In this document: positions 62,001-64,000 of the stretch, piece by piece
Position numbering within the stretch: the stretch's first letter is position 1
Layout: each line of letters begins with the position of its first letter
Source of the DNA: Emydura subglobosa
Taxonomy: Eukaryota; Chordata; Testudines; Chelidae
Assembly: GCA_007922225.1 (NCBI GenBank)
Contig: ML679970.1
Coordinates: forward strand, 25,474,631 to 25,538,630
Length of the DNA: 64,000 bases
Direction of reading: 5' to 3'
The notes under the pieces: model-generated
Database searches by the model: none
The model's input: the letters and a program-made list of their open reading frames with translations, nothing else
Told to the model about the DNA's origin: nothing
Translations under genes and position numbers: made by a program

Positions 62001-63124
62001 CTGGGAGCTTGGACACAGTGGTGGCCCCAGCCCATGCATTCAAAGCCAGCCAAGATTGGTAGCAAATGACAGTTGCTGCCATTTTAGTGGCTGTTCAGTG
62101 GCCTATGTGAAATAAGTTGGTGCTCTTTGCTCCTGCTAGAGCGATGGGCACATATATACAACTGCACCAGCTGCATTCTTGTGTGTTGCTCCAATAGACT
62201 GAGTTACCCTCTTCCTCTCGAGGAGACAGTACCTCTAGTTGAGTGTTTAGGTTCGTTGGCTGAGGTCATACAAGGAAGCTGTGCAGATAAACAGATGAGT
62301 TGAGTCTCCAGAGCTGTAAACCCAGCCCTTTTCACAAGCGCTAATTCCATGTTCCGTTTAATGGATTGTTCATGCCAAACCAAAAAAAAGAATTAAAAGC
62401 ATAATATCGCTGCCTTCCAACCCAATGCGGTACCAGGCAGATCATTAGATTTAGGGGAGAGTATATTGGCCTAAATTCTCAAAAGTGACTCCGTTTTTGG
62501 ACGCTGAGCTCTGGACACCTCAAAGAGGCCTGATTTTTCAGACAGTGTTAAGCATCAAGCACCCACCTCCTACCTGCTTTGAAATTCAGGCCCCTTTAAA
62601 ATATCTCAAATTGGGCCCTCATGATCATTTGGCACTGAAAACTTAGGCTGTTATAACTCAAACCTTTTATATGGTAACAGAAAGGCAGATATGTATGTCA
62701 CTTTCTGCATGGTTAGAAATAAATATTTTCTTGGAACACCATGCAGGACAAAAAGTGATTTATTTCTGATGGGGTTGAGAGTAGGAGGGAGGCAGAATCC
62801 TGTCTCAGACCTAGACCTATGTAGGATACAGGTTGTCTGTCAAGATGTCTTATCCTTGCATTAGTCTGCAGGATTTTATTTCAGCAAATTATCCTCAGCA
62901 AAGTGACTGTAATAACAGAGATTTTTGTTTTAATAATGGCTGAAGAATAAAGTATTATCTTTCTGATACAGGTTATCTGTGCAAAATGCTCTGAATTTAA
63001 GCCACTTGCAGATAACAGCCGTCACAATCGAGTGTGTAAAGACTGTTTTCTGCTGCCGTCAGCAGTCCCATGCAACCCAGGAGCTGAATCTGTGGGAGAA
63101 CAAAAGAAAAAAACTGCCATCGAG
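4234..63124 (+). CDS. FGD3: FGD3, partial: RhoGEF (DH) - PH - FYVE protein, 16 exons seen
   Basis: Exon-by-exon translation gives at least 710 residues of an FGD-family exchange factor. FGD proteins activate the small GTPase Cdc42 through the DH domain; the PH and FYVE domains bind phosphoinositide membranes. FGD3 is preferred over FGD1, FGD2 and FGD4 because the DH start ([20 protein letters not shown]), the PH stretch ([12 protein letters not shown]), [11 protein letters not shown], the [13 protein letters not shown] linker and the N-terminal [11 protein letters not shown] match my knowledge of FGD3 best. Exons: 4234-4402, 5540-6137, 18701-18790, 26375-26511, 29139-29295, 34600-34738, 35529-35587, 38173-38319, 38660-38752, 39913-39992, 40395-40425, 40933-41034, 51213-51275, 59920-60039, 62972-63124. 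That is 15 placed here; counting the unseen upstream exon implied by phase gives 16. All introns are GT-AG and all phases join. No frameshift or stop is seen. The 5' end and the second PH domain lie outside the window. Confidence 0.95.
5037..5065. repeat. Poly(A) tract
   Basis: 29 uninterrupted A residues in the intron, possibly the tail of an old retroposon, but no body is recognised beside it. Confidence 0.9.
5395..5492. repeat. Palindromic foldback repeat (MITE-like)
   Basis: The left arm 5395-5422 and right arm 5465-5492 are complementary at 26 of 28 positions, with a 42-nt loop. The arms carry the ATTTTCAAAG...GGGAGTTAGG pattern seen in small palindromic repeats of reptile and bird genomes. 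Degraded relatives appear near 27850, 60755 and 62470. Confidence 0.85.
5540..6137 (+). CDS. FGD3: FGD3 exon: acidic N-terminal region with DSGIDS motif
   Basis: The acceptor is CATTTGTAG|G and the donor AAG|GTAAGA. The frame is open for 199 codons from the acceptor; an ATG at 5589 gives 183 codons and aligns with the usual FGD3 N-terminus, so it could serve as the start in transcripts lacking the 4234 exon. Counting from that Met, the segment is Ser/Glu/Asp-rich and probably disordered, with KIPNRDSG at residues 94-101, DSGIDS at 99-104 and a very acidic run ([15 protein letters not shown]) near 155-169, ending LEYLDVNK. This is the least conserved part of the family; the [12 protein letters not shown] block is what ties it to FGD3. 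Confidence 0.93.
5883..5900 (+). other. FGD3: DSGIDS phosphodegron-like motif in FGD3
   Basis: Codons GAC AGT GGA ATT GAC AGC spell D-S-G-I-D-S, a perfect DSGxxS match to the beta-TrCP (SCF ubiquitin ligase) recognition motif, which needs both serines phosphorylated. Published work on FGD1 and FGD3 reports beta-TrCP-dependent proteasomal degradation. The sequence shows the motif in a conserved block; use as a degron in this species is inference. Confidence 0.75.
6228..6900 (-). mobile_element. CR1 LINE 3' fragment, split by a hAT insertion
   Basis: AAAGCCAGAAGGACCATTAT opens the reverse complement of a CR1 3' region; it resumes after the hAT element with text like CTTGACTGCAAGTGACTGAG and GATGTTCCAATGG. 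The copy is old and its far end is uncertain. Confidence 0.65.
6315..6714. mobile_element. Non-autonomous hAT element with perfect 15-bp TIRs
   Basis: CAGTGGTTCTCAACC (6315-6329) is exactly inverted at 6700-6714. The termini with CAGTGG...CCACTG and the GTACCCC-rich subterminal text are those of a hAT family common in turtles and crocodilians. It is 400 bp with no coding capacity; no clean 8-bp target duplication could be read. Confidence 0.85.
7508..7603. repeat. Foldback MITE (AGGTCTGATTCT type)
   Basis: GGTCTGATTCTTCTCT at the left is inverted as AGAAGAGAATCAGATC at the right. The interior has the TTCACTTGAAG/CCAGTGTGAATGAG arrangement typical of short palindromic repeats widespread in reptiles. 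Confidence 0.65.
10104..10122. repeat. Poly(A) tract followed by C-rich stretch
   Basis: About 18 A residues, then CACTGCTGCCCCCCTCCCC; simple sequence in the intron. Confidence 0.8.
12285..12395. repeat. Interspersed repeat fragment (TTGTTGTAGCCATGTTG type)
   Basis: TGTTGTAGCCATGTTG, then CTCTTTCACCAACAGAAGTT and GGTCTAATAAAAGATACTA, matches a very common interspersed repeat of turtle and crocodilian genomes. I cannot name its class with certainty. Confidence 0.6.
12510..12740 (-). mobile_element. L2-like LINE reverse transcriptase remnant
   Basis: The minus-strand frame 12718-12518 reads [20 protein letters not shown] then [18 protein letters not shown], resembling the C-terminal end of L2/CR1-superfamily reverse transcriptases (a tyr/phe-K-A-l-nGl-P-YL-dLi...LRSsd block). 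It is short and isolated, and the subfamily is unclear. Confidence 0.6.
12785..12990 (+). repeat. MIR/CORE-like tRNA-derived SINE
   Basis: The string tgctctgccac...tgtgtgactttggtc...catctgtaaaatggagataat is the MIR-type core and 3' region, in + orientation and moderately diverged. Confidence 0.7.
14861..14925. repeat. AT-rich low-complexity tract
   Basis: ATATAAATATAATATAATAT-type imperfect repeats; no other structure. Confidence 0.85.
15385..15580 (-). repeat. MIR/CORE-like SINE, reverse orientation
   Basis: Contains ACCCTGAAAATCTCAAAGCA, CTCCATTGCGCAGATAGGC, TTAAGTGACTTGGCC and GACCTGTGTTCTAACCATTA, the reverse complement of a MIR-type SINE. Confidence 0.7.
15824..15929. repeat. Foldback MITE with TTAGGCCCGGATTCTG ends
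   Basis: The left end TTAGGCCCGGATTCTGTAA is inverted at the right as AGAATCTGGCCCTTAA with a few mismatches. It is a roughly 105-bp element related to the 7508 copy. Confidence 0.6.
18701..18790 (+). CDS. FGD3: FGD3 exon: start of DH (RhoGEF) domain
   Basis: Thirty codons in phase 0/0 after a T-rich tract and CAG, donor CAG|GTAATT. The translation ([20 protein letters not shown], then [10 protein letters not shown]) is the first helix (CR1) of the DH domain; the conserved E-xx-Y register contacts switch I of the Rho GTPase in this family. The preceding intron is 12.6 kb. Confidence 0.97.
18873..19199. mobile_element. Tc1/mariner-type non-autonomous element
   Basis: 327 bp flanked by TA on both sides (18871-18872, 19200-19201). 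The terminal 27 bp (CGGTAGAACCTCAGAGTTAC...) are inverted at the right end with 2 mismatches. The TA duplication and AGAACCTCAGAGTTAC-type ends fit the pogo/Tigger-like branch. There is no coding capacity. Confidence 0.85.
19686..20880 (+). pseudogene. Harbinger (HARBI1-like) DDE transposase, decayed
   Basis: Probable start ATG at 19686 (MEPAQLCTI). Recognisable blocks: [116 protein letters not shown] and CCVLHNVCE. The catalytic triad candidates are intact: Asp in VIDGTH (20291), Asp in ILGDLAH (20538) and Glu in VECAF (20646). Damage: stop near 19893, stop in the DW-H segment near 19918, frameshift near 20158, TGA at 20342 and 20408, frameshift near 20460, TGA at 20673. Several stops look like CpG or single-base decay, and the reading order is fully collinear. 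Confidence 0.88.
21829..22128 (+). CDS. Uncharacterised frame inside the Harbinger element
   Basis: A 99-codon open frame (starts [20 protein letters not shown]; includes [20 protein letters not shown] and ends HINSLFRG) between the transposase and SANT genes. It is the longest uninterrupted frame in this part of the element and shows no domain I recognise. It may be an extra element-encoded protein, part of a captured sequence, or chance. Confidence 0.4.
   Translation: MTMCDISLLRVTEVKREDLLQAFGYRPGPYATMLCSAMMPAHLIAEWQGKVSYYGGRNKAAFPRNLLQRIAEYLHESFLEISTEDSRSILVHINSLFRG
22415..22779 (-). pseudogene. Harbinger Myb/SANT-like DNA-binding protein, decayed
   Basis: The minus-strand reading begins [13 protein letters not shown], then after a frameshift near 22735 continues [54 protein letters not shown] and ends TSEESSPG. 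This is the trihelix/Myb-SANT family (MSANTD-like) that partners Harbinger transposases in binding the element ends and importing the transposase to the nucleus. There is an in-frame TAG at 22603-22601. It is otherwise collinear with the family. Confidence 0.82.
23098..23123. repeat. Subterminal palindrome at the Harbinger right end
   Basis: GTCGACGGAA (23098-23107) and TTCCGTCGAC (23114-23123) are perfectly inverted around a 6-nt centre, 26 bp from the element's end. It could be a transposase or SANT binding site. Confidence 0.85.
24895..24930. repeat. (CT)n / C tract
   Basis: About ten CT units followed by TT and a run of C residues; simple repeat. Confidence 0.9.
26375..26511 (+). CDS. 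FGD3: FGD3 exon: DH domain, second segment
   Basis: The acceptor is CCTATGCAG|GTATTT. The translation begins [20 protein letters not shown] and ends LQTRITQEW, with the last Trp codon split 2+1. The donor chosen is TG|GTGGGT because it joins G|AATGCAAAC in the next exon to give [10 protein letters not shown], matching the family. A second possible donor, GG|GTAAAC, lies 4 nt downstream (26516) and would shift the frame. Confidence 0.95.
26512..29138. other. FGD3: FGD3 intron, 2.6 kb
   Basis: Mostly unassigned AT-rich sequence. A diverged SINE occurs at 27990-28140 and a foldback-repeat half near 27850-27930. A short GTGTGTGTGAGAGAGAGAG run is found at about 29070. Confidence 0.65.
27990..28140 (-). 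repeat. MIR/CORE-like SINE, reverse orientation
   Basis: ACAGGGAAACTAAAGCTCGA, GACTTGCCCTGGTCACACAG and AGAACCCAAATCTGCTGGGT are reverse MIR-type core features; diverged. Confidence 0.6.
29139..29295 (+). CDS. FGD3: FGD3 exon: DH domain core
   Basis: 157 nt, acceptor TGTAATAG|G, donor CAG|GTATAA. It encodes [20 protein letters not shown] then [20 protein letters not shown], the CR2 part of the DH fold, which is nearly invariant in FGD1-FGD4. The downstream phase is 0. Confidence 0.97.
30803..31097. mobile_element. Harbinger-like MITE
   Basis: The left end GGGCTTAATACACACTTACC and right-end reverse complement GGGTATGTACACACTGATGG share a TACACACT core, and both are followed by a GGCGGCAA-type subterminal block (30833 left, inverted near 31065-31080). 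About 295 bp with no coding capacity. Its ends resemble those of the 19350 element and suggest a deletion derivative of a related family. Confidence 0.7.
33870..34060 (+). repeat. MIR/CORE-like SINE
   Basis: GTTCAGTTCCTGGCTCTTCC, CTAGAACAAATTACTTAATC and CTGTAAGGTAGGGATATTAC follow the MIR core order. Confidence 0.65.
34600..34738 (+). CDS. FGD3: FGD3 exon: DH domain CR3 helix
   Basis: The acceptor is GGGTTACAG|A and the donor AAA|GTAAGT. It contains [20 protein letters not shown] followed by [11 protein letters not shown], the conserved CR3 helix forming much of the GTPase-binding face of Dbl-family exchange factors; QR-IPRY-LLL is diagnostic. The exon ends one base into a Lys codon completed by the next exon (DAE-K-SLEL). 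Confidence 0.97.
34739..35528. other. FGD3: FGD3 intron, 0.8 kb
   Basis: GT-AG intron within the DH domain coding region. A short piece of the palindromic-repeat family (AGGCCACAATTCAACAAAG) lies near 35173; nothing else is recognised. Confidence 0.7.
35529..35587 (+). CDS. FGD3: FGD3 exon: DH domain C-terminal helix
   Basis: 59 nt between CTATATTGCAG and ATG|GTGAGT. With the preceding 1-nt overhang it encodes [20 protein letters not shown], the long C-terminal DH helix leading to the PH domain. Confidence 0.96.
35588..38172. other. FGD3: FGD3 intron, 2.6 kb
   Basis: No gene or well-defined element. 36185-36375 (AGGCCGGCCTCCACAAACCT to AAATCAGGCCTG) may be a diverged foldback repeat, with a related stretch near 33040-33190. 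Confidence 0.55.
38173..38319 (+). CDS. FGD3: FGD3 exon: DH-PH junction and first PH strands
   Basis: 49 codons in phase 0/0, acceptor CACTTACAG|GAA, donor [29 protein letters not shown] links DH to [20 protein letters not shown] is the first beta strand of the PH domain, and the exon ends DRYLFL. The PH domain in this family assists exchange and membrane binding. Confidence 0.97.
38320..38659. other. FGD3: FGD3 intron, 340 nt
   Basis: Short GT-AG intron in the PH coding region, no repeat seen. Confidence 0.85.
38660..38752 (+). CDS. FGD3: FGD3 exon: PH domain strands
   Basis: 31 codons, acceptor CACTACAG|TTT, donor [29 protein letters not shown] then [11 protein letters not shown]; the [14 protein letters not shown] form favours FGD3 over FGD4. 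The upstream intron is only 340 nt, the shortest here. Confidence 0.97.
38753..39912. other. FGD3: FGD3 intron, 1.2 kb
   Basis: Contains a SINE-type 3' tail (39635-39735: CTACAGCGCCTCACACAATG, GGGTCTGGCTCCATGATTGG, CCTAGGCATTACCACAATAC). Otherwise unassigned. Confidence 0.65.
39913..39992 (+). CDS. FGD3: FGD3 exon: PH domain, middle
   Basis: 80 nt, acceptor TTTTCCAG|GTC, donor [30 protein letters not shown] then SLELQA; the last codon is split 2+1 (AG|G, Arg). Confidence 0.96.
39993..40394. other. FGD3: FGD3 intron, 0.4 kb
   Basis: GT-AG intron upstream of the 31-nt microexon; AT-rich, no feature seen. Confidence 0.8.
40395..40425 (+). CDS. FGD3: FGD3 microexon: PH C-terminal helix start
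   Basis: A 31-nt exon flanked by TTTTTATAG and CAG|GTTAAT. It completes Arg and encodes [10 protein letters not shown], the start of the conserved PH C-terminal helix containing the invariant Trp. It is too short to find by length, but the phase (2 in, 0 out) fits both neighbours. Confidence 0.94.
40426..40932. other. FGD3: FGD3 intron with SINE
   Basis: 0.5-kb intron. 40545-40690 (CTAATCCTGGCTCTGCCACT; CTCCCCATCTCTAAAATGAG) is a MIR/CORE-like SINE in + orientation. Confidence 0.7.
40933..41034 (+). CDS. FGD3: FGD3 exon: PH end and linker
   Basis: 34 codons after a T9-CAG acceptor, donor [29 protein letters not shown] finishes the PH helix; [14 protein letters not shown] begins the variable linker to the FYVE domain. 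The DIRS retrotransposon starts only about 105 bp beyond this donor. Confidence 0.96.
41139..41340 (+). repeat. DIRS left terminal inverted repeat
   Basis: TTCTTCGAGTGCTTGCTCAT...CCCCCTCAGTTCTTTC. Its inverted partner at 45300-45498 carries the same GGCCCTACGCCCCCTCAGTT and GGAGTCC...CGCACA blocks. Confidence 0.88.
41477..41986 (+). pseudogene. DIRS gag-like protein with Cys/His cluster
   Basis: A 170-codon open frame starting near the TIR end. [19 protein letters not shown] and [10 protein letters not shown] give a C-x2-C / C-x2-C-x4-H / C-x2-C pattern, then a basic RSPARKKAK region. This matches the ORF1 of vertebrate DIRS elements in placement and style. Downstream frames (42029-42307) may be its out-of-frame continuation. 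The exact start is uncertain. Confidence 0.7.
42332..43609 (+). pseudogene. DIRS reverse transcriptase / RNase H, frameshifted
   Basis: Blocks spread over several frames: NLLILGAVE near 42450; QGLNRY and KIPQGFHG region; [19 protein letters not shown] (from 42672); the catalytic segment near 42852-42880, where one extra base breaks the frame within the aspartate motif; and RNase H blocks [20 protein letters not shown] and VLTDNTTTT (43277-43609). At least four frameshifts or stops are present. Confidence 0.82.
43610..45165 (+). pseudogene. DIRS RNase H end and tyrosine recombinase, decayed
   Basis: The tail of the RNase H region ([15 protein letters not shown]; ending DAFLIPWS) is followed by the YR. 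The core-binding part is [16 protein letters not shown], ending [13 protein letters not shown] before a TGA at 44353; the middle is [19 protein letters not shown] (from about 44468). The catalytic region has [12 protein letters not shown] (the H-xx-R box, 44982-45010) and the tail [14 protein letters not shown], whose Tyr (45090-45092) is the nucleophile candidate. A TAG at 45063 separates the two. The YR is the DIRS hallmark; integrase is absent. Confidence 0.85.
45204..45300. repeat. DIRS internal complementary region
   Basis: 45204-45236 is the reverse complement of the element's left end 41141-41173 (31 of 33). 45261-45300 is the reverse complement of the right end 45455-45494 (38 of 40). 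Between them is a small hairpin (ACAGTTAC 45242-45249, GTAACTGT 45257-45264). This is the DIRS-1-type arrangement used to template closure of a circular intermediate. Confidence 0.88.
45300..45498 (-). repeat. DIRS right terminal inverted repeat
   Basis: The reverse complement matches the left terminus, with shared CCCTACGCCCCCTCAGTTC and TAGCAGATCCC blocks, but lacks the CATGCACGGTTACCGG part of the left copy. Confidence 0.85.
45819..46072. mobile_element. Unclassified TIR element (MITE)
   Basis: The left end TCTTATAAAAAAGTCCTATA...GAATTTAATA is inverted at the right (46043-46072) with a few mismatches. About 254 bp, AT-rich, non-coding; superfamily not determined. Confidence 0.65.
47404..47646 (-). 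other. Unassigned coding-like fragment
   Basis: An 80-codon minus frame, Ser-rich at the start ([10 protein letters not shown]), then [20 protein letters not shown] and [17 protein letters not shown]; after a stop the same frame continues with residues such as [20 protein letters not shown]. It is richer in CpG than its AT-rich surroundings. No family is recognised. Confidence 0.4.
49244..49297. repeat. Perfect 17-bp inverted repeat
   Basis: TTTTCTCTGGAGAGAAA (49244-49260) and TTTCTCTCCAGAGAAAA (49281-49297) are exact inverses with a 20-nt loop; each arm is itself nearly palindromic. Confidence 0.9.
50388..50650 (-). mobile_element. CR1 LINE 3' fragment
   Basis: GGGGTTGGAAGGAACCTTGA, CATCTAGTCCATCCAGCC, ATAGGGATTCCAGAGCCTCC and TATCTAACCTAAATCTCCTT follow the reverse complement of the CR1 3' region; about 260 bp and moderately diverged. 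Confidence 0.8.
51213..51275 (+). CDS. FGD3: FGD3 exon: PH-FYVE linker
   Basis: 21 codons between TTTTCCTTCAG and GGG|GTAAGT, in phase 0/0. The translation ([20 protein letters not shown] plus G) resembles the ITSTSPVEP-type linker of FGD3. It has no domain of its own, and the assignment rests on phase, splice sites and this similarity. Confidence 0.88.
54715..54900 (+). repeat. MIR/CORE-like SINE
   Basis: GTAACTATGTGACATTGTCA, CTGTACTTCAGTTTGTTCAT and GCGTTATGAAGCTTAATTAA follow the MIR core order; diverged. Confidence 0.6.
58027..58735 (-). mobile_element. CR1 LINE 3' fragment
   Basis: GATGGGACCAGTCATGATCA, GGACCTCCTGCACATTGCAG, AACCTCATCCACCCACTCCT and CCCTGAGCATGTGGGTGAGA are the reverse complement of a turtle CR1 3' region. 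Contains a C14 tract near 58271. Confidence 0.8.
58736..59500 (-). mobile_element. Second CR1 fragment, interrupted by hAT
   Basis: GGTCATCTAGTCCAACCCCG ... TGTGTCTAAAC stops at the hAT element and resumes after it as GAACCATCCAAGACAAATGG CTATCC (two adjoining strings), the order expected in CR1. The copy is interrupted between about 58819 and 59460. Confidence 0.7.
58820..59459. mobile_element. hAT-type element with GC-rich interior
   Basis: The left end CAGGGGTTTTCAGCC is imperfectly inverted at the right as GGTTGAAAACTTCTG-like text (59443-59459: CCAGTTGAAAACTTCTG). The 640-bp interior is far more GC-rich than the intron and gives several overlapping, domain-free open frames on both strands that should not be taken as genes. 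Confidence 0.7.
59920..60039 (+). CDS. FGD3: FGD3 exon: FYVE zinc finger, first half
   Basis: 40 codons, acceptor TCATTTTAG|GCT, donor GCA|GTGAGT. A basic lead-in ([11 protein letters not shown]) is followed by [20 protein letters not shown]. The RRHHCxxCG box is the PtdIns3P-binding signature of FYVE domains, and CxxC pairs 1 and 2 are present. The classical N-terminal WxxD motif is absent, as is usual in FGD proteins. Confidence 0.97.
60040..62971. other. FGD3: FGD3 intron inside the FYVE domain, 2.9 kb
   Basis: Splits the FYVE finger. Recognised only foldback-family relatives at about 60755-60850 and 62470-62590, and a poly(A) tract near 61190-61204. Confidence 0.65.
62972..63124 (+). CDS. 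FGD3: FGD3 exon: FYVE second half and following linker
   Basis: 51 codons, acceptor CTGATACAG|GTT, donor [19 protein letters not shown] and [12 protein letters not shown] supply the last four zinc-binding cysteines, completing an eight-Cys FYVE domain. A Gly/Glu/Lys-rich linker ending EQKKKTAIE leads to the second PH domain, which is beyond the window. Confidence 0.97.
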
Positions 63125-64000
63125 GTACAAGTATCTTGCCAATAAGCTTTTAATATGTTAGCTGCCTCAAGAGACACGGGTTTTTATTTTTTATTAAATC
63201 CCTTGGGGGTATGCTTTTCTCCATGATCTTACACCTTTTAATAGCCTATATCACTCGCAACATATACCTGACAAACTGGCACTTGTATAGCTGTATGGAC
63301 ATACCTTGTGAATCCTATTTTCAAAAATGAGTTCTGTACTTTTCATGCAGGGGGACACACAGGTTTTACATGGAAATTTCAGCCCCCAAGTTTTAAATAA
63401 GTGGCCTGCTGGGTCATTCCATGCTGTTCAAACAAATGGCATGTTACCCAGCTTGCTCTAGGCGTAGTAGTCAGGTGCAAAGCTTTACAGAAATCAGATC
63501 TGTTTCCACATAACTTCCCACAGAAAAATTCTCTTGTTCCCATTCTGGAAAGCTTTGTATCCCTAAAATTTCACTTTCTCACAAAATGCCAGTGGAATTG
63601 ACCATTTTTCTCAGTGATTCATGCAAGGGCGTGCCAAGCCATCCTTGAATGAAAAATCCTGTGTATTAAACATCAAGCAGTAGTGCAATGGAATAGCCAC
63701 CGTCTTTGCACTGTTTCTCTTTGGGGCAGACAGTAAGAAGAAGGCCCGCACACAGTACGTGAACAGTGCTCCCCAAGAGTTGCGCTCTGCTTCATGCTCC
63801 ACTGAGAGATAAGGATGATCGTGTGCTTAAGGCATGGGGCTGGGAACGGGCGTGTAATATGTGTTTAACTGATCCTCAAGGAATACTGCCTGCACCGGGT
63901 AACCTGGGGCTGGTGTAAATGACCGTATGCCCTGACACAGAGGCATGCTTAGATGTGTGTTGGGGGTGGGAGGAGACATGAGCAGAGTGCTTTTAGCTTT
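63125..64000. other. FGD3: Start of next FGD3 intron
   Basis: Begins GTACAAGT. No further exon before the window end; no repeat identified. Confidence 0.75.

Noticed and set aside
4234..63124. Assignment to FGD1 or FGD4 instead of FGD3
   Set aside because: FGD1 and FGD4 differ at the DH start, the PH strands and the linker to FYVE, and lack the [11 protein letters not shown] context as I know them; FGD3 fits at every exon.

Overview
The window is vertebrate nuclear DNA, most likely from a turtle, and almost all of it is one gene. On the + strand it carries the 5'-to-middle part of FGD3 (FYVE, RhoGEF and PH domain-containing 3), a Cdc42-type guanine-nucleotide exchange factor. Sixteen coding exons can be placed from GT-AG splice sites, matching phases and protein similarity. 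They run from 4234 to 63124 and encode an N-terminal acidic region, the DH (RhoGEF) domain, the first PH domain, a linker and the FYVE zinc finger. The first exons (start codon or 5' UTR) and the C-terminal PH domain lie outside the window. The small first exon (4234-4402) is recognisable only from its splice signals and open frame. It extends the protein upstream of the Met that would otherwise be taken as the start (5589).

The introns are full of transposon remains. The mix of Penelope-like, DIRS tyrosine-recombinase, CR1, PIF/Harbinger, hAT and Tc1/mariner-type elements, plus small palindromic foldback repeats and MIR/CORE-like SINEs, is what points to a turtle; this assignment is inference. 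Region by region: 557-2425 holds a 5'-truncated Penelope-like element (- strand) with a GIY-YIG endonuclease tail. 6228-6900 is a CR1 fragment split by a non-autonomous hAT element. 18873-19199 is a Tc1/mariner-type TIR element 82 bp after the first DH exon. 19350-23149 is a near-full-length PIF/Harbinger transposon with a decayed DDE transposase (+) and a decayed Myb/SANT partner gene (-). 30803-31097 is a Harbinger-like MITE. 41139-45520 is a near-complete DIRS retrotransposon with inverted termini and an internal complementary region. 58027-59500 is CR1 material interrupted by a GC-rich hAT element.

No tRNA, rRNA or CRISPR feature and no second host gene was recognised. Apart from FGD3, the larger open frames belong to decayed transposons or are uninterpretable intronic sequence. 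The most useful second-look points are the extra upstream FGD3 exon, the DSGIDS phosphodegron-like motif, the 28-bp-arm hairpin just upstream of an FGD3 acceptor, the DIRS internal complementary region, the extra frame inside the Harbinger element, and an unassigned coding-like fragment near 47.5 kb.
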